NCBI RefSeq assembly: GCF_000003815.2
Contig: NC_049983.1
Coordinates: 17,000,907 to 17,064,906, forward strand
Origin: Branchiostoma floridae
Lineage: Eukaryota; Chordata; Leptocardii; Amphioxiformes; Branchiostomatidae
Direction of reading: 5' to 3'
Length of the DNA: 64,000 bases
Shown here: piece after piece, positions 46,001-58,300 of the stretch
Layout: the number at the start of each line of letters is the position of its first letter
Numbering within the stretch: position 1 is the first letter of the stretch
Program-made: the position numbers and the translations under genes
Notes under the pieces: model-generated
The model's database searches: none
What the model saw: the letters and a program-made list of their open reading frames with translations, nothing else
What the model was told of the DNA's origin: nothing

Positions 46001-46390
46001 ATTACAGAGGGAGAATTATGTCTGTATAATCTCCTTGAGCAGTCCAAATATTTTTGTACAAGTCATTGCTTGAAATTTTGTATTATTTTTTTTCGAGGTT
46101 TTGCGGTGGCTTCCATGTGCCTGCTACAACTGGTGGGCGGGGTCATCACCACGGCAACGTTCACAACCATGATGCACTGCTCCAGACAAGCTCCCTCTAG
46201 CATCCTGGGCAGTCACTACACCTCTCTCGCCACCTTCGAAGTTATGGGGAAACTTTTGTTTATGACAGTCGCGGGAAGTCTTACTGATTTCTTCGGCTAC
46301 TTTAATATGTACGTCTTCTTCGCATTCCTGAGTGTTGGTGTGATGCCTCTGCTAAAATACTGTCCTATTAACTTTCACAAAAATGAGTAA
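43070..46390 (+). CDS. MFSD3: MFSD3-like major facilitator (acetyl-CoA transporter-like)
   Basis: Exons 43070-43988, 44305-44458, 44958-45067 and 46098-46390, all in phase; 491 aa. The protein is a multi-pass membrane carrier of the major facilitator superfamily. The N-terminal half has TLYFVQGLPYGIQ, LPWLLKIVWAPLLDRY and FFASTQDIAVDGIAVAIL, signatures of the SLC33/AmpG-like branch that includes MFSD3. The second half continues with GANGMFPLYLVDQGIP, a Gly-rich helix and SRQAPSSILGSHYTSLATFEVMGK. The substrate of MFSD3 is not established. A hydrophilic loop of about 75 residues, rich in Lys and Glu, sits between helices 6 and 7, which may explain why it is longer than human MFSD3 (about 412 aa). 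The ATG is preceded by an acceptor, so the 5' UTR is probably spliced. Confidence 0.85.
45068..46097. other. MFSD3-like intron 3
   Basis: AT-rich intron of 1.0 kb. No nested gene is seen. Confidence 0.5.
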
Positions 46391-47031
46391 GCTAATACAA
46401 AAATGAGTAAGCTAATAGGTTAATGGCCTGTTAGTCAATAGGTTACTGAGTCAAGTGACACCTACATGTGCTATGGAGCTGTAACATTATTGAATTGAAA
46501 GATATATTTGTGCTATTCTATTTATTTTGTAACGTTACAGTTAATGTTACAACTGTTAAGGACCAGAACAGAACAACCTAGCCATTATACTGTTTACAAG
46601 TAGTAATTCCGAATGTGTATGAAAATGTACAAAGTTTTATCTTATTTGTTTAAAGTGAGGAAGCTACTGTAGTATCTCTATTACTCTTATTTTCATGGAG
46701 CTTTATTTACTTTATTATGATTATACATATTAGTATATTATTTATCTTTCAGGTAGTCATTCCTGGGTTGAACTATATTATGAAGTGTGGGAAATAATTG
46801 TACCATACATTTAGATGTCTCACTCTTCAGTTATTTTTGAGTAACGTTAACCCTATTCCAGTAAAACTTTTTCTCAAAAAGATCATTGCCTAAAAAATTG
46901 ACACTCTAAAACTTCAGAAGAATTTGAAGGAAAAACATGATTATAATTTTACTCATTTTGCTTTGTGGTTTAGGAATTTTCTAAACATTTTCTGGCTCTG
47001 TACTCATGTGTCTTTCTGAAATAAAATAAAA
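46391..47031 (+). other. 3' untranslated region of the MFSD3-like gene
   Basis: AT-rich sequence ending near an AAATAAAATAAAAG motif at about 47018-47031, a plausible polyadenylation signal. Confidence 0.45.
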
Positions 47032-47344
47032 GATCAACCATTACAATCCAGGTGTCCACTTGCTACATGAGGTGGTGAGTAGGTGTCAACTTTATGACTG
47101 CGCCATCTACTGACGCTTAAGAAAATTGCAGATTACTGAAGCTATGATACAAAAGCTGTAAATTCCTTTACTTACATTCTATATAACTATTGAAGTACGC
47201 TAATACTACCATACTACCTACGAGACATCATTATGACAACAATTTCTATATAGCGTCCTTAACTATAGTAAAATTGCAAACAATTGACTTATATACTGAC
47301 AAATTAACTTTAAAGTCTTTTATTCAGCCACCTTACATAACGAA

Positions 47345-47415
47345 GCAACGTTGGTTCAGTGGTAGAATTCTCGCCTGCCACGCGGGAGGCCCGGGTTCGA
47401 TTCCCGGACGTTGCA
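47345..47415 (+). tRNA. tRNA-Gly (anticodon GCC)
   Basis: A 71-nt cloverleaf. The acceptor stem gcaacgt pairs with acgttgc. Box A is tggttcagtgg, the anticodon arm tcgcctGCCacgcggga carries GCC, and box B is gggttcgattcccg. The sequence matches the canonical animal tRNA-Gly-GCC closely, with compensatory changes in the acceptor stem. It lacks introns, is followed by a T-run terminator and looks functional. Confidence 0.96.
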
Positions 47416-47420
47416 AGTTC

Positions 47421-47433
47421 TTTTGATTTTTTT
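47421..47433 (+). terminator. Pol III terminator of the tRNA-Gly gene
   Basis: ttttgatttttttt follows the tRNA by about 6 bp. Confidence 0.8.
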
Positions 47434-47874
47434 TCGCTGCAATTTGCAGAACTGCTACCACTCCTTTTGCACAATAAAAACATTGTGCATATATGCAACA
47501 TCAAATAGTCATTGGTAATTTGTTCTCGTTGTATTTTCGCAAATTTTGCATTCAATTTTGTTTTCTTGCGTGCACTAATTTCGGTGATCGCAAGAGGTCG
47601 CCATGTGAAATGTGAGCCGCATCACTACTCTAGACAGTTTAGTAGTACGCTTGCTGGAGGTTGAGTTGTGCATGTTTCGGAAAATAGAGTACACTTTAAC
47701 CACTGTTTTATGCATCTTACATATATTTTAAACCCTTCTCACCTAATACTGAGTGATACTTTAGCCACTACAGACAATATCCTCGCTCTTCTTTTAATAC
47801 TTGCACTACTTTTGATTAGCGGATTGATTTCAAATCCGGGCCTTTGAAAGCGATTTTCCCGCTCCGCTGAGTCA

Positions 47875-47886
47875 AAGATGGCGGCG
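47875..47886 (+). promoter_or_regulatory. YY1-type initiator element upstream of RPB3
   Basis: tcaaagatggcggc matches the AAGATGGCGGC core often found just downstream of housekeeping transcription starts. It lies about 190 bp before the RPB3 ATG. Confidence 0.5.
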
Positions 47887-48073
47887 CCCATGTGAAAATT
47901 CTCTGCGCAGTTTTTATTTTGCTGAATTAACCACAACAGCCAACTATCCGCTCTTGTGTGAAGCAACAGGAGCCACGTAAGGTATTTTTGTTTCGTATTT
48001 TTCTCCAGAAGAGTGCATAGATCCTGAATAATTCTGAAGGACTGAGTAGGAACTTGTTGAGAACAAAGCCAAG

Positions 48074-48901
48074 ATGCCGTACGCCAACCAGCCGCAGGTC
48101 CACCTGACCGAACTGAGCGATGAAAATGTCAAATTCGTGATCGAAGACACCGACTTGTCCATGGCCAACGCCGTAAGGAGGATCTTCATCGCCGAGGTGC
48201 CGACTCTAGCCATCGACTGGGTCCAGCTGGAGGCAAACTCGTCGGTTCTCCATGACGAGTTCATAGCCCATCGAGTGGGTCTCATACCGCTGACCAGCGA
48301 TGACATCGTGGACAGGATGCAGTACTCCCGCGACTGCACCTGCGCCGAGTTCTGCGCCGACTGCGCCATCGAGCTGACGCTGGACGTCAAGTGCACGGAC
48401 GACCAGACCCGCCACGTGACCACGCGTGACCTCATCTCCAGTAACCCCCGCGTGGTGCCCGTGACGTCACGAAGAGCAGAGGACGAGACAGCGGGATACG
48501 GCGAAGCCGACGACATCCTCATCGTGAAGCTTCGCAAGGGCCAGGAGCTGAAACTGCGAGCCTTCGCCAAGAAGGGGTTCGCCAAGGAGCACGCCAAGTG
48601 GAACCCCACCGCGGGTGTCGCGTTCGAGTACGATCCTGACAACGCTCTTCGGCACACCCTCTATCCGAAGCCGGAGGAGTGGCCAAAGAGCGAGTACACA
48701 GAGCTAGACGACGAGACAGCGCAGGCACAGTTCAACCCAGACGGCAAGCCCAACAAGTACTACATCAACGTTGAGTCCACGGGGGCGCTGCGGCCAGAGA
48801 ACATCGTTATGACGGGACTGAGTATTCTGAAGAAGAAACTGAGTGACTTACAGACGCAGCATAGTCACGAGATTCAGAGTGATGTCCTGACCATCAGCTA
48901 G
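48074..48901 (+). CDS. POLR2C: RNA polymerase II subunit RPB3 (single exon)
   Basis: 275 codons, the same length as human POLR2C. RPB3 is the alpha-like subunit that pairs with RPB11 to nucleate Pol II assembly in the nucleus. The sequence starts [21 protein letters not shown] and keeps the alpha-motif [18 protein letters not shown], the [11 protein letters not shown] strand and the zinc-binding cysteine cluster ([11 protein letters not shown]). The C-terminal dimerisation region is FNVESTG-like ([16 protein letters not shown]). The ATG context is gccaagATG. The coding region has no intron, although vertebrate POLR2C has several. GC content is well above the flanks. No frameshift or stop is present, so it is very likely functional. 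Confidence 0.97.
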   Translation: MPYANQPQVHLTELSDENVKFVIEDTDLSMANAVRRIFIAEVPTLAIDWVQLEANSSVLHDEFIAHRVGLIPLTSDDIVDRMQYSRDCTCAEFCADCAIELTLDVKCTDDQTRHVTTRDLISSNPRVVPVTSRRAEDETAGYGEADDILIVKLRKGQELKLRAFAKKGFAKEHAKWNPTAGVAFEYDPDNALRHTLYPKPEEWPKSEYTELDDETAQAQFNPDGKPNKYYINVESTGALRPENIVMTGLSILKKKLSDLQTQHSHEIQSDVLTIS

Positions 48902-49870
48902 ACTTTTGAACTTCCTGATATGACAGTTATGATGACTATATTTTTGCAAGATTGAAGATTTTGTTGTTCTCTTTATTTTGTCAGGTTCCCTTAGAGTTAG
49001 ACTGCCACATGAATGAGACCTCAAGAGTGTCACCTGGATATCTGCAGAGTGCGTAGCTGCAAATTAGTTACAGCAAATTCACTGGTTTATTTTTTCTAAT
49101 GTGGCAGTCCCTCGGGCACTGGTCAGAATTTTCAGTTACTATCCAAGTAGAGGTTAGGCTTTCTTAGTTTCTAGAAAGAAAATCTGATAAACCAGCCCCC
49201 ACCCAAAAGTAAAGGAATGTCATCAAAAGGAGGTCACAAGTCACAACCCAGCCAGAGCCAAACTTCTGCTTAGACAGTGTATGCGTAGGTGACCCATGCT
49301 GGCTTTTTCACATTCCCTGACTTCAGGTCATGTACGTCTTGTTGGTTAAGGGGTAAAATTATCAGGACTGAATGCCATAACAGATAAGTTTTGTCATTTC
49401 TATGACTCTAAGAAATGGTGTGATATCTGATATCACACCATTATTCCATCCTCTGGGGAGGACCCTGTATCAATTATAAATGGCACGTCTCCAATGCAAC
49501 GTCCCATAGCAAATACAAGGTTGTTTTTTTTCAGAAGTGGAAGATGTATATGGAATATTATTATAGTGAAAAAAAAGGCACAAGTTGGATTTGTGAAAAG
49601 CACCATGATTTGGTGAACAGAATGAAAGAGTATGTATTATTGTAACAAGTTGGCTTAGCTTGAAATGTCTGGTCTAGAAAACATACTTTTCTGCTTAACT
49701 AGATAAATATTGTGTAATTTGTGACTTTTAAAGTTAAAAAAAAAGTAACTTTCCGTTTTTTGTTGTTTCAGCAGCAACTTTACTATATGTTAGTCTGACA
49801 GAAAAACTTGAACATGTATTATATTCTTGGCGACCCTCTTGAAAATTATAATAAAATGGCATATTGACCT
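48902..49870 (+). other. Probable 3' UTR of RPB3
   Basis: AT-rich, non-coding, with an aataataaaatgg polyadenylation-like motif near 49848-49857. Confidence 0.4.
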
Positions 49871-50177
49871 ATGTGTGAGCTTGATTGATAAAATCGTTTA
49901 GTTTGCACATTAAATGTATCAAGGAGGTTAACTTTGTTGAAAGTATCTATACAGAGTAGGCCCCAAAATAGCGAGATACTGAAGATGTTTGTGCTCTTTG
50001 ATATCCTGGCTCTTGTAAGTCTCATTTCAGGAACATAATCTAGATCTACATTTGCCTGTCACAAACAGATGCTTATTGGCATGGGATCCACACCTTTTCC
50101 TGAAGTAGTTTAGAACAAATTCTTGAAGCTTTTGTCTTGGAGGTCACGTCCATACTCGGAGATTGATAGGTTCTCAC

Positions 50178-50453
50178 TAATCTCCAAGCAGATCCTATGG
50201 CAGCATATTAAAGATAGTATCAAAAGCTGCCAGAGGAATGAAGCTGGCCTAGAAGTGTGGCTCCCAGAGCATACACACTCCTAGCCTGACTAAAAGCAGG
50301 CCACTAGTGGCTGGCCCTAGAGTCTCCGGGAGGAGGGATTGTGTAAACACAGGCTTAATGCACTCCTGCCTTGCCTTGTAATGCACTCCTAGGCCAGCTT
50401 CACTTTTGATACTACATGTACCTTACGCTTCCATAGGATCTGCATGGAGATTA
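50178..50453. mobile_element. MITE with a nested second element
   Basis: The ends taatctccaagcagatccta and the inverted taggatctgcatggagatta define the host element, with the arms continuing through ggcctag. Inside, about 50283-50368 (tagcctgactaaaagcag ... acacaggctta) resembles the termini of the foldback element at 8951-9795. Confidence 0.65.
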
Positions 50454-50529
50454 GGTTTTTGCCTCACTTTTGCAATTAAGTGTGACATTTGACAAAGATT
50501 AGAAGCACTCAGCAAAGCACAGGACACAA

Positions 50530-53500
50530 AAGTCAGAGTCTAAAATACTGTTACTTTATTTTCTGTAGACAAATAAACAGCAATCATCTGGAAATACAAA
50601 GTCTATTCCAGTCAACATAATCAAGTCGTCATCGCCAGACGTCTTAAGTTTCTTGGGTTCTTACAGAGATATTAAGTAGTTTTTTTGTCAGAGAAGTGAA
50701 ACAATGGAGTAAACAAAACAAAACGTAAGAACTAAAACATTTCTTACATATTTTACATTGCACCAGAGCTCGACTGTTGGCTACTCTCTTTTCTAAAAAG
50801 TAGTTTCTACAATATTACATCAACAGATAGAATACCAAGTATGAAATGGCAACATTGATATCGTTTTTTTTCTACATTTAGGTAAGGTCACACACCACAA
50901 GGTGGTGCGCTTGTTTGTTCTACAGATTAAAACGCGTATTTTGTACAAGCGATAAAAATTGGAGAAAGCTCCTCGAGGAAGGATAAATAAGCCATAATAC
51001 AGTAGTTTACATGAGTTTTCAGTCATGGACAAGGCGATTGCACAATAGTGGCAGTCTGCTTCATGTAATTTAGTCTTGGATATAGGAAAGGTTCATAACC
51101 AATGTTGGGATGTCGAGAAAGATGAGGTGTGTGATTTTGAAAGCAAAATATTTTATTTTTAGTACTTTGGGCTTGAATTTCGGGGTTAATTTTTGGGAAG
51201 ACAATTATGCAATCTTCGTTTTATATTATCGAGAATATGGTGGCCATTCTAACTGCTTGGAATTGAAGAATGCACCTCAGAAAAAGAGCTGGCTTGTCCG
51301 GAGTCATTTTTGTAACATTAAACTTGGGTATACAACAATGGCTTGTATACAGCTGGAAATGAACTAGAGAGAGAGCGTTTACCACAATGTGCACATTTTT
51401 GGCAACAACAGAACATCAAATTACACATTCTTAACACTCAAGACAAAATTTGTTACACAATATAAACAAGAAAAAAATATAGCACCTATAGCTAGTAACA
51501 ACCTCTTGGGCATTTTCTACTTATACTAACCGAAGATGGCAAAAATGTAAGGTGAATGAAGTCTTTATGGACATCGACTACTTATTACCTTTCAATATGC
51601 TGTACAGAAATAAATAAGAACACATGGATGGCACAATATTTGTGTTTGAGTATAATTATGACTGGCTACATGACACTTAAAGTAGACATAACCTATCTCA
51701 TCACAGGCCAGGCAGTCAAGAAATATATGTTTTTCTCTAGCCCCCAAAATGTTAGCGTTTTGTGTAACATCATAATCAACGGCGCTTAATGCTACTCCCT
51801 ATCATTTATTAATTCTACTCTTATATCTTCCCTGGCAGATTATTTCTCATATTTCTCAGTCTTGATTTTACAATCATAATTCTCATATTGTTATATTTTG
51901 CTCAATCTCGTTGTTGGGTTTCTGATTTGTTTGTAGAGCGCATATTTTAAACTCTTTTTTTTAAAAGTTCTTTGTGATGGATTTCAAATTACATTAACTG
52001 ATCAGTAGATGCTACTGATAGTGGTATGAATGTCAGTGATTTACATTGTGTTAAGCCAAAGTGTTCTTAAGTCTCATTGGTCAGTACCCAATCATTGTTA
52101 CGAATCATTTGATTGGTTGAGTCGATGAATTACTTGAAATGGACCAAATTTCCCAAGCTGCTTGTTCTTAGGTCCCGTAACCATATCTACTTTCCCCCCT
52201 TATTGTTTTGAGCTGTTTTTCCAAATTCAGGGTGTTCAAAACACAAGGTGAATAATTTTACTAAATGTACAACCTTTGCAGAGCTTCATGAAAAATGCTG
52301 AAGTAATGGAAAACTTTTGAAGCAAAACTTCCTTTTTTTTCCAAATTGTGTAACACTATTTCCATGTAATTTCTTGGAGAATTTTGTTGAATCTTTCAAT
52401 TTCCTTCCAAGTCAAGGGATACATTTGGCTAGTAACAACCACAACAGTTTCCTATCACTGCCTCACATGTTTACAAAATATGAAAATCATCTTTACCATA
52501 CGTAATATCAAATTGATGGAAACCAATTTTTCGGCCTGGCATTTGATCTGGTAAATGTATGGAGTTGGGCCGAAAAGCTGAGAGATATTGGACCTCTTCT
52601 GACAGTACCATAATATAACTGTAAACCAGTACCAGTAGACTTGCCATACTCTAGTATGAGTGGCTGTCCATCACAAAACTAAAAACTTGTACCGAGCTTC
52701 AAATGTAGTTTGACAAGTATGCGTATATATTTCATGGTAACTGATATGTGTAGGTATAGCCCAATTTTAGTGTACTACCATAGTACAGTAAGTACGATAC
52801 GTTCTCGAAACCAAAATGGTACAACAAAATGGATACCAATAACTTCATTATTCAACTCTATTCAAAATTTCACTGTGAACATCACTGGCTCCAAATATCT
52901 GAGACAAAACCTTATCTAAGCCTTTAACTTCAGTTGAGAAAATTTTCAAATGTGATGGTAACAAAATTGTACATCTAAGCTGGACTTTGTTTAACCCACA
53001 ATGCACCTGTACTCATGCATATTCATATCGCCATGGAGACATCAGTGTCAATGACATGGCGGGGAAAAAAATCATGTACATACTGGTAGCACATTTCATA
53101 CAGAATAAGCATAGCAACTTAACATGCGAGACAGAAGTGGATACCACTTTCAACAGTCCAGAATCTACATGTATGACTGCTTGGTTTGTTTGAAGTATTT
53201 AAAAAACAATGATGTGACAGATTTGAGTTCAACTTTGGCCATTTCTGTTAGGACCAGGTTTTTAATGCAACAAGAGAACAAAGCACCTTGTGGAAACATC
53301 TCTTTTCTGTTACCCTGACAGTTTACAGGTTTTTTTCTGCTTTATTGTAATGCATTGATCACTTAGCAAAACTGGGTCTTGGGTCAAGTACAAAGGTTTA
53401 TTCATCATCATTAACCACACTGAGTCCAAAGAATTTGTTTATTACAAGAAATGAATCAGATGTAATGATGTAATCTGTATTTTTGTTATATTTTGTCTGA

Positions 53501-55312
53501 CCCTTCTGTCATATCTTGACTGAAAAGTGGCCTGCAAGTCAATTTGAGCTTTGCATGAATATTAAACAAAGTTCAAACAAGCGAGTCATACTGTAATTCC
53601 TCTTTCCAGCATATGTTACTTCTTTTAGAAGTGGACTGGATTTTTTTTGTTCCTCCTTTTACTTTCTGTGCCATCAAGCCAACAGGGAATTGGGGGGACC
53701 CTTGAATTGTGCTTTTCATCCAAACTGCTTGGCTTGTACATTGTATGTTATACCAGCACAAAGGTGACCATATATGACAAATGGACAAAGTGATACTGGA
53801 CTTCAATTTAACCCTCAAATCTTTCTGCTGTAATTGCAAAATGGTGGTCTTTGCTTCCTGCATGCTTCAGCAAGGTATTTTGAGGCCCACCCCAGAGGCA
53901 TTGCCAAAAATAAGGAAAGTGGGAGCAAAGACAGCCAGTCACTTTTACAGCAAAAGTAAAGGGTAAAAGAGAAGTCTTGTGTCTCTGCTTGATTTGACTT
54001 CACCAAGAACAAATAGCATATTAATATTCCTCTGAAAAATTGTGAATGACTTTCCTAACTTTTCCTCCTTTATTATACATCAGTAACAGTTGTTAGCTAT
54101 ATCATCTGATGTTGGTAGCCTGGAGGCGGCTTTACATTTTTAGGAGGTTTCCTAGCCTAGTGTTGGCAGACTTTAGACAGAGGCTATTGCTAAGATTGCT
54201 ACCTTACTGTGGCACATCGTACAGGACACATCTCAAGATGCTGGGTTCCTGGCTACCACAAAGTTTGGTAATACCCCGTCACGTGTAGCAAAAATCGATC
54301 GGACGACGAGTCTGCGAGCTCTAAATTACGAGGAGGCATGACCCTGACGGGAAGAGGGGATCTCTGCCATTCTTCGTCGGCATCAGGGTCATGCCTCCTT
54401 GTAATTTAGAGCTCACAGACTCGTCGTCCGATTGATTTTCGCTACATGTGACGGGGTATAAGAAACAGCAGAGACTTCTTACTAGCAGGGGAATTTCAGA
54501 ACCACACCAGCTTAGGACAAAAAGGAGAAATTTCTGAGGAAGTTAGGAGAAATGCTGCAACGGTTTCAAGATTTACATTTTTTCCTGCAAATAGTACTGT
54601 AATGGTATTTTAGTATCACAACAGGATTTATGCCTTTAAGAAAGTAATAAAGTTGACACAAATCAAATACCTGGCTTCTGAAACATCCCAGACTTTTCTG
54701 GACATACACAATTGCAACATGGAAACTATCAATACATCATGCATTGGAGTAACTTAGACATGTATCATGAGATGAGACAAAATATCAATCAATTGAAATA
54801 AAATTTGCTTCATGATGTTCATTGATAAACAAGTTGTTTTCAGTCAGTGACACTTGTTGGATCAAGTTTTTATATCCTAGCTGTGAATTGATTGCAAAAG
54901 TACAGAAATATAAATATCATAACTTTTTTCCTATCCTTAGCAGGTGTGTTTCCCTTCCATACCCACTAGTAGTAAGAACTCAGCGTAATGCAGCACAGTT
55001 GTCTCACACAAGGCCCCTTATTCTACATGTACTTCAGAATGTCACAAAAGAGACTCACTTTTTTTTTCAACATTATACAAAAATACTAACTTTTACCATC
55101 ACAGATAAAGGTACGTGATTTAACCCCCGCCCAAACATGTTACGGAACAAAAAAGAAATTCCATCCAGTTCTGCCTGTCTGTCTTGTCGATCTGCTTCTT
55201 TTGGCTGGTTTCTCCCGTCTGTTTTTCTTTTCCTCAATCTCTCACTCTCTCGTTCTGTCGATCATGATGGCGGGTGATGTGTTGTCAGTCTTTTTTCCCG
55301 GCGTGCGACCCC
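50530..55312 (-). other. Probable long 3' UTR / downstream region of the CDK gene
   Basis: 4.8 kb, AT-rich, without credible exons. tttatt near 50554 (AATAAA on the minus strand) could end the transcript. Apart from a MITE at 54271-54459, no structure is recognised. Confidence 0.35.
54271..54459. mobile_element. 189-bp MITE with near-perfect about 80-bp inverted repeats
   Basis: It starts ataccccgtcacgtgtagc and ends with the mirrored gctacatgtgacggggtat. The arms pair over about 80 bp, with only about 25 bp between them. It is related to the element at 17117-17345. The near-identity of the arms indicates a young insertion. Confidence 0.85.
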
Positions 55313-58300
55313 TCAGAATAGCATGCTTTGTCTCCTGCCCTTGCCCACACCTGAAATACAACAGAATTTCACATTTATCTCAAGAAACTGTATTGCAACT
55401 TGACCATTTATGTCGCACCAATTCTGCATCTTGTTTTTCAATGACATCAGGATGCCGTTACTGTACAGTGTTCTCACCAGGATTTTTTTCACAGCATAGG
55501 GGCATCTTAGTACAGCAAAGCTACTTTCCAAGCAGAGGTTGGTGGGAAAAATTGTGACCTTTTCCTTTCATAATCTTTTTTTCGACCGGCCTTACGGTAA
55601 AGCAAAGCCACATGGTACGCGATGCAGGCGTGAGCATTGTAAGGGGTCTGGCGGGAATCCTCCTGAAAATTTAAAATCTTTAACCCCCTGAAACACTGTT
55701 TGTTGGTTGAAACAAAGCGTAGACCTGGACCCAAATTACAGTATAGGGGATCCAAATCACAGCATAGGGAATCCTAATCACAGCATAGGGGCCCCCTGTG
55801 CTGAAAAGGCCTGGCAAGAACACTGCTGTAGTCTTGTGTAACTAGCAAGAAAGCTGCACAATCAAGGAGTCACCAAAAAATTGGTGCAACCTTCAGTGCT
55901 ACAAAAGGTGCCTGAAAATAAAATCTCTACATCCAACGTGTATAAAACATGCATTTTACAGCTGGAAAAGGTGTTCTTGGTGAAGCTGTTTTCAATGTGC
56001 ATCAAATGGCAGGTGATAGAAGAATTGATTACCCATGAACTACAGGATATAATGAACTTCCTTTGCCTTTCGTTATCCATATACAATTCAACCTCTGCAA
56101 CTAGACAATGGAGAATTACTTCTGGATGTTTTGAGTGACAGTTCATTCTAGTGATGCTGAAGAAAAGTGATTGATGTCAGTTGGGAGTAAATCTCCATTT
56201 TTATCCAGTTGTAGGTATTGATTTGTATTTGAATATTGATTACATTATTTCCATTTCCTAACAAAACAATTCTACATGTAGGTGGTGGCTCTCACAGAAA
56301 AAAAAGAGTGTCTGAATTGAAAGCCATGCCAAAGCGGTCCCTTGTAATGGAAAATTCTGCTGAAATTCAATATGAAATTAAGAATTAGCACATTAAACAA
56401 CGTAGCTTTTTGCTCTTTCAAAATTATTGTTTAAGCATATTTTCAGCTCCTAAGCCCAAAGAATTTATGAAACGTAAAAAGCCTGCGTGTATTTCAACTT
56501 TAAGTCCATCAAATCACATGGCAAATGAAATCATACACAACCACAAACAATACAAGAAAACTTAGCAGCTAAAGCCCTTAAAGCAAGTTTACCAACTGAG
56601 AAAAAGCACATAATGATAAATGATGGCAAATGAGTCAACCTTGGAAGAGAACACTGAATCACCATCTTCTGACCGTCCGCTATACCACTGATCTGGAGAT
56701 AAGTAATGGGAGCTACTTTGCCCTAGCTGTTGTAGATGGAACTGCAGGTAGTTTCCATGCACTTTGTCTAGATCTCTTTATGCTTTATAGAGAAGTAGAT
56801 TGATCTGGACAAATCATGGTAGGCATCGACAGAATCTTTGCCCTAGCTCCTTGCTTTGGCCCTACCAGTTTTTGACAGAACTGCAGTCAGCAGGTGGCTT
56901 TCCATAGACATTGTCTCTTTATGAAAGCAGCCTTGTCTGTATTCCTGCCAGTGGATGTTGTTTTTCCAGGCTGTACTTACATGCAGAATATGCTGCCTGC
57001 TTTAAGAGAAACACTCATCCAGAAATGGCTGCATTGCCAATGGTAGAAGAAACGTCAGGTTGAGTACTTACAGAGTACCGTATCTGCTCGTGTTAGGCCT
57101 TGGAAGCTACCATTTTGCTCTTGTAATTTTGAATGCATTATTATGCTTTCGTGCAGCTGCATGCTGTGAAGTTACAAAGTGTGTGGATGTTACTAGAGCT
57201 ACTTCTAGTGGCAAGACTGTTACATTTAGTGCTGGTTGAAATTGATGCATTCCAAAAAGATCAGGTGGCATCAAAAAAGTGGCAGCACCTCAGCATGCAT
57301 GTGGTTATGCAAGACAAAAGGTGAGAGGAGTTTTGATGTAATTATAAAGCACTATCTACGCTCCAAGGATTGCTCCAGTTAGCAAGCGAGGGAGGGGTAC
57401 AAGGCACTTACTTAGGTGTCTTGTTGTTTCAGGCCGGATTATTTGTTTGTTTGTTTTTCTACGGTAAGAATTCTTCACACATGCCCGGGGGCTCAGAGAT
57501 GGCAGACCGGGAAGTGGGAACACGAGGCATAGTGGCTACAAGGGGGAAACACACACAGGTCAGAGGTTAGGTAGAGGTCAAGGGTTATAGGGCAAAGGGT
57601 AGGATGGGAGGTACATCATCAGGGCCAATCATCAAACAGTATACACAATACAGTCGATGGTAGCCGATCAACATAGATGTAGGTAAGGAATTCTTCGGAC
57701 AAATGACACACGGAGGGACAGGTCAGAGGTGAGTATAGGTCAAAGGTTATAGGTAGAAGGTTAACAGCATGTCATGTATTACACAGAAAGGACAAGAAAA
57801 ACGCAAAACAAAAAGTGTATGAAAATGGGACAAAGAGAGGAAACAAAAAGAACAGGGACAACAGAGAAATTAAGAGTTGTATCAGTTAATATACATAAAA
57901 CTACCAGTAAGAACTTGGGTACCAGAAGTAAACATGTCTAGATGTTAACGTTCACCTGTTTTCTAAGGAGGGCTCGAAATGGCAGGATTCAGTCATTGAC
58001 CATTCTACATGTAGCTTAGTATTAGCAAACTAAGTTTTAAACGGCTTAAATGTACATGTACTTAAGTGTATTTTCTTTAAATATAGTTGAGCTTGATCTT
58101 CAGTTTGTCTGTGTTCACACTGAAAATGTCATTCATACTAACATGGTTCATTTCAGTGGACTTATCCATACTAAAGACATGTTTACTTCTACTGCATGGT
58201 GCAATCAAAACTACATTACATGAATCTGGGCTTGTTGTTCGAAATCATGTTTTTCACAAATTCAGCTATCATTTCATCACTCAACAACCACATGTCGACA

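Noticed and set aside
47944-48657. A 237-codon minus-strand open frame over RPB3
   Set aside because: It is the antisense shadow of the conserved POLR2C gene.
57370-57570. Possible alternative CDK C-terminal exon with a membrane-like stretch
   Set aside because: The phase and splice sites do not fit on the minus strand, and the hydrophobic frame is on the opposite strand to the CDK gene.
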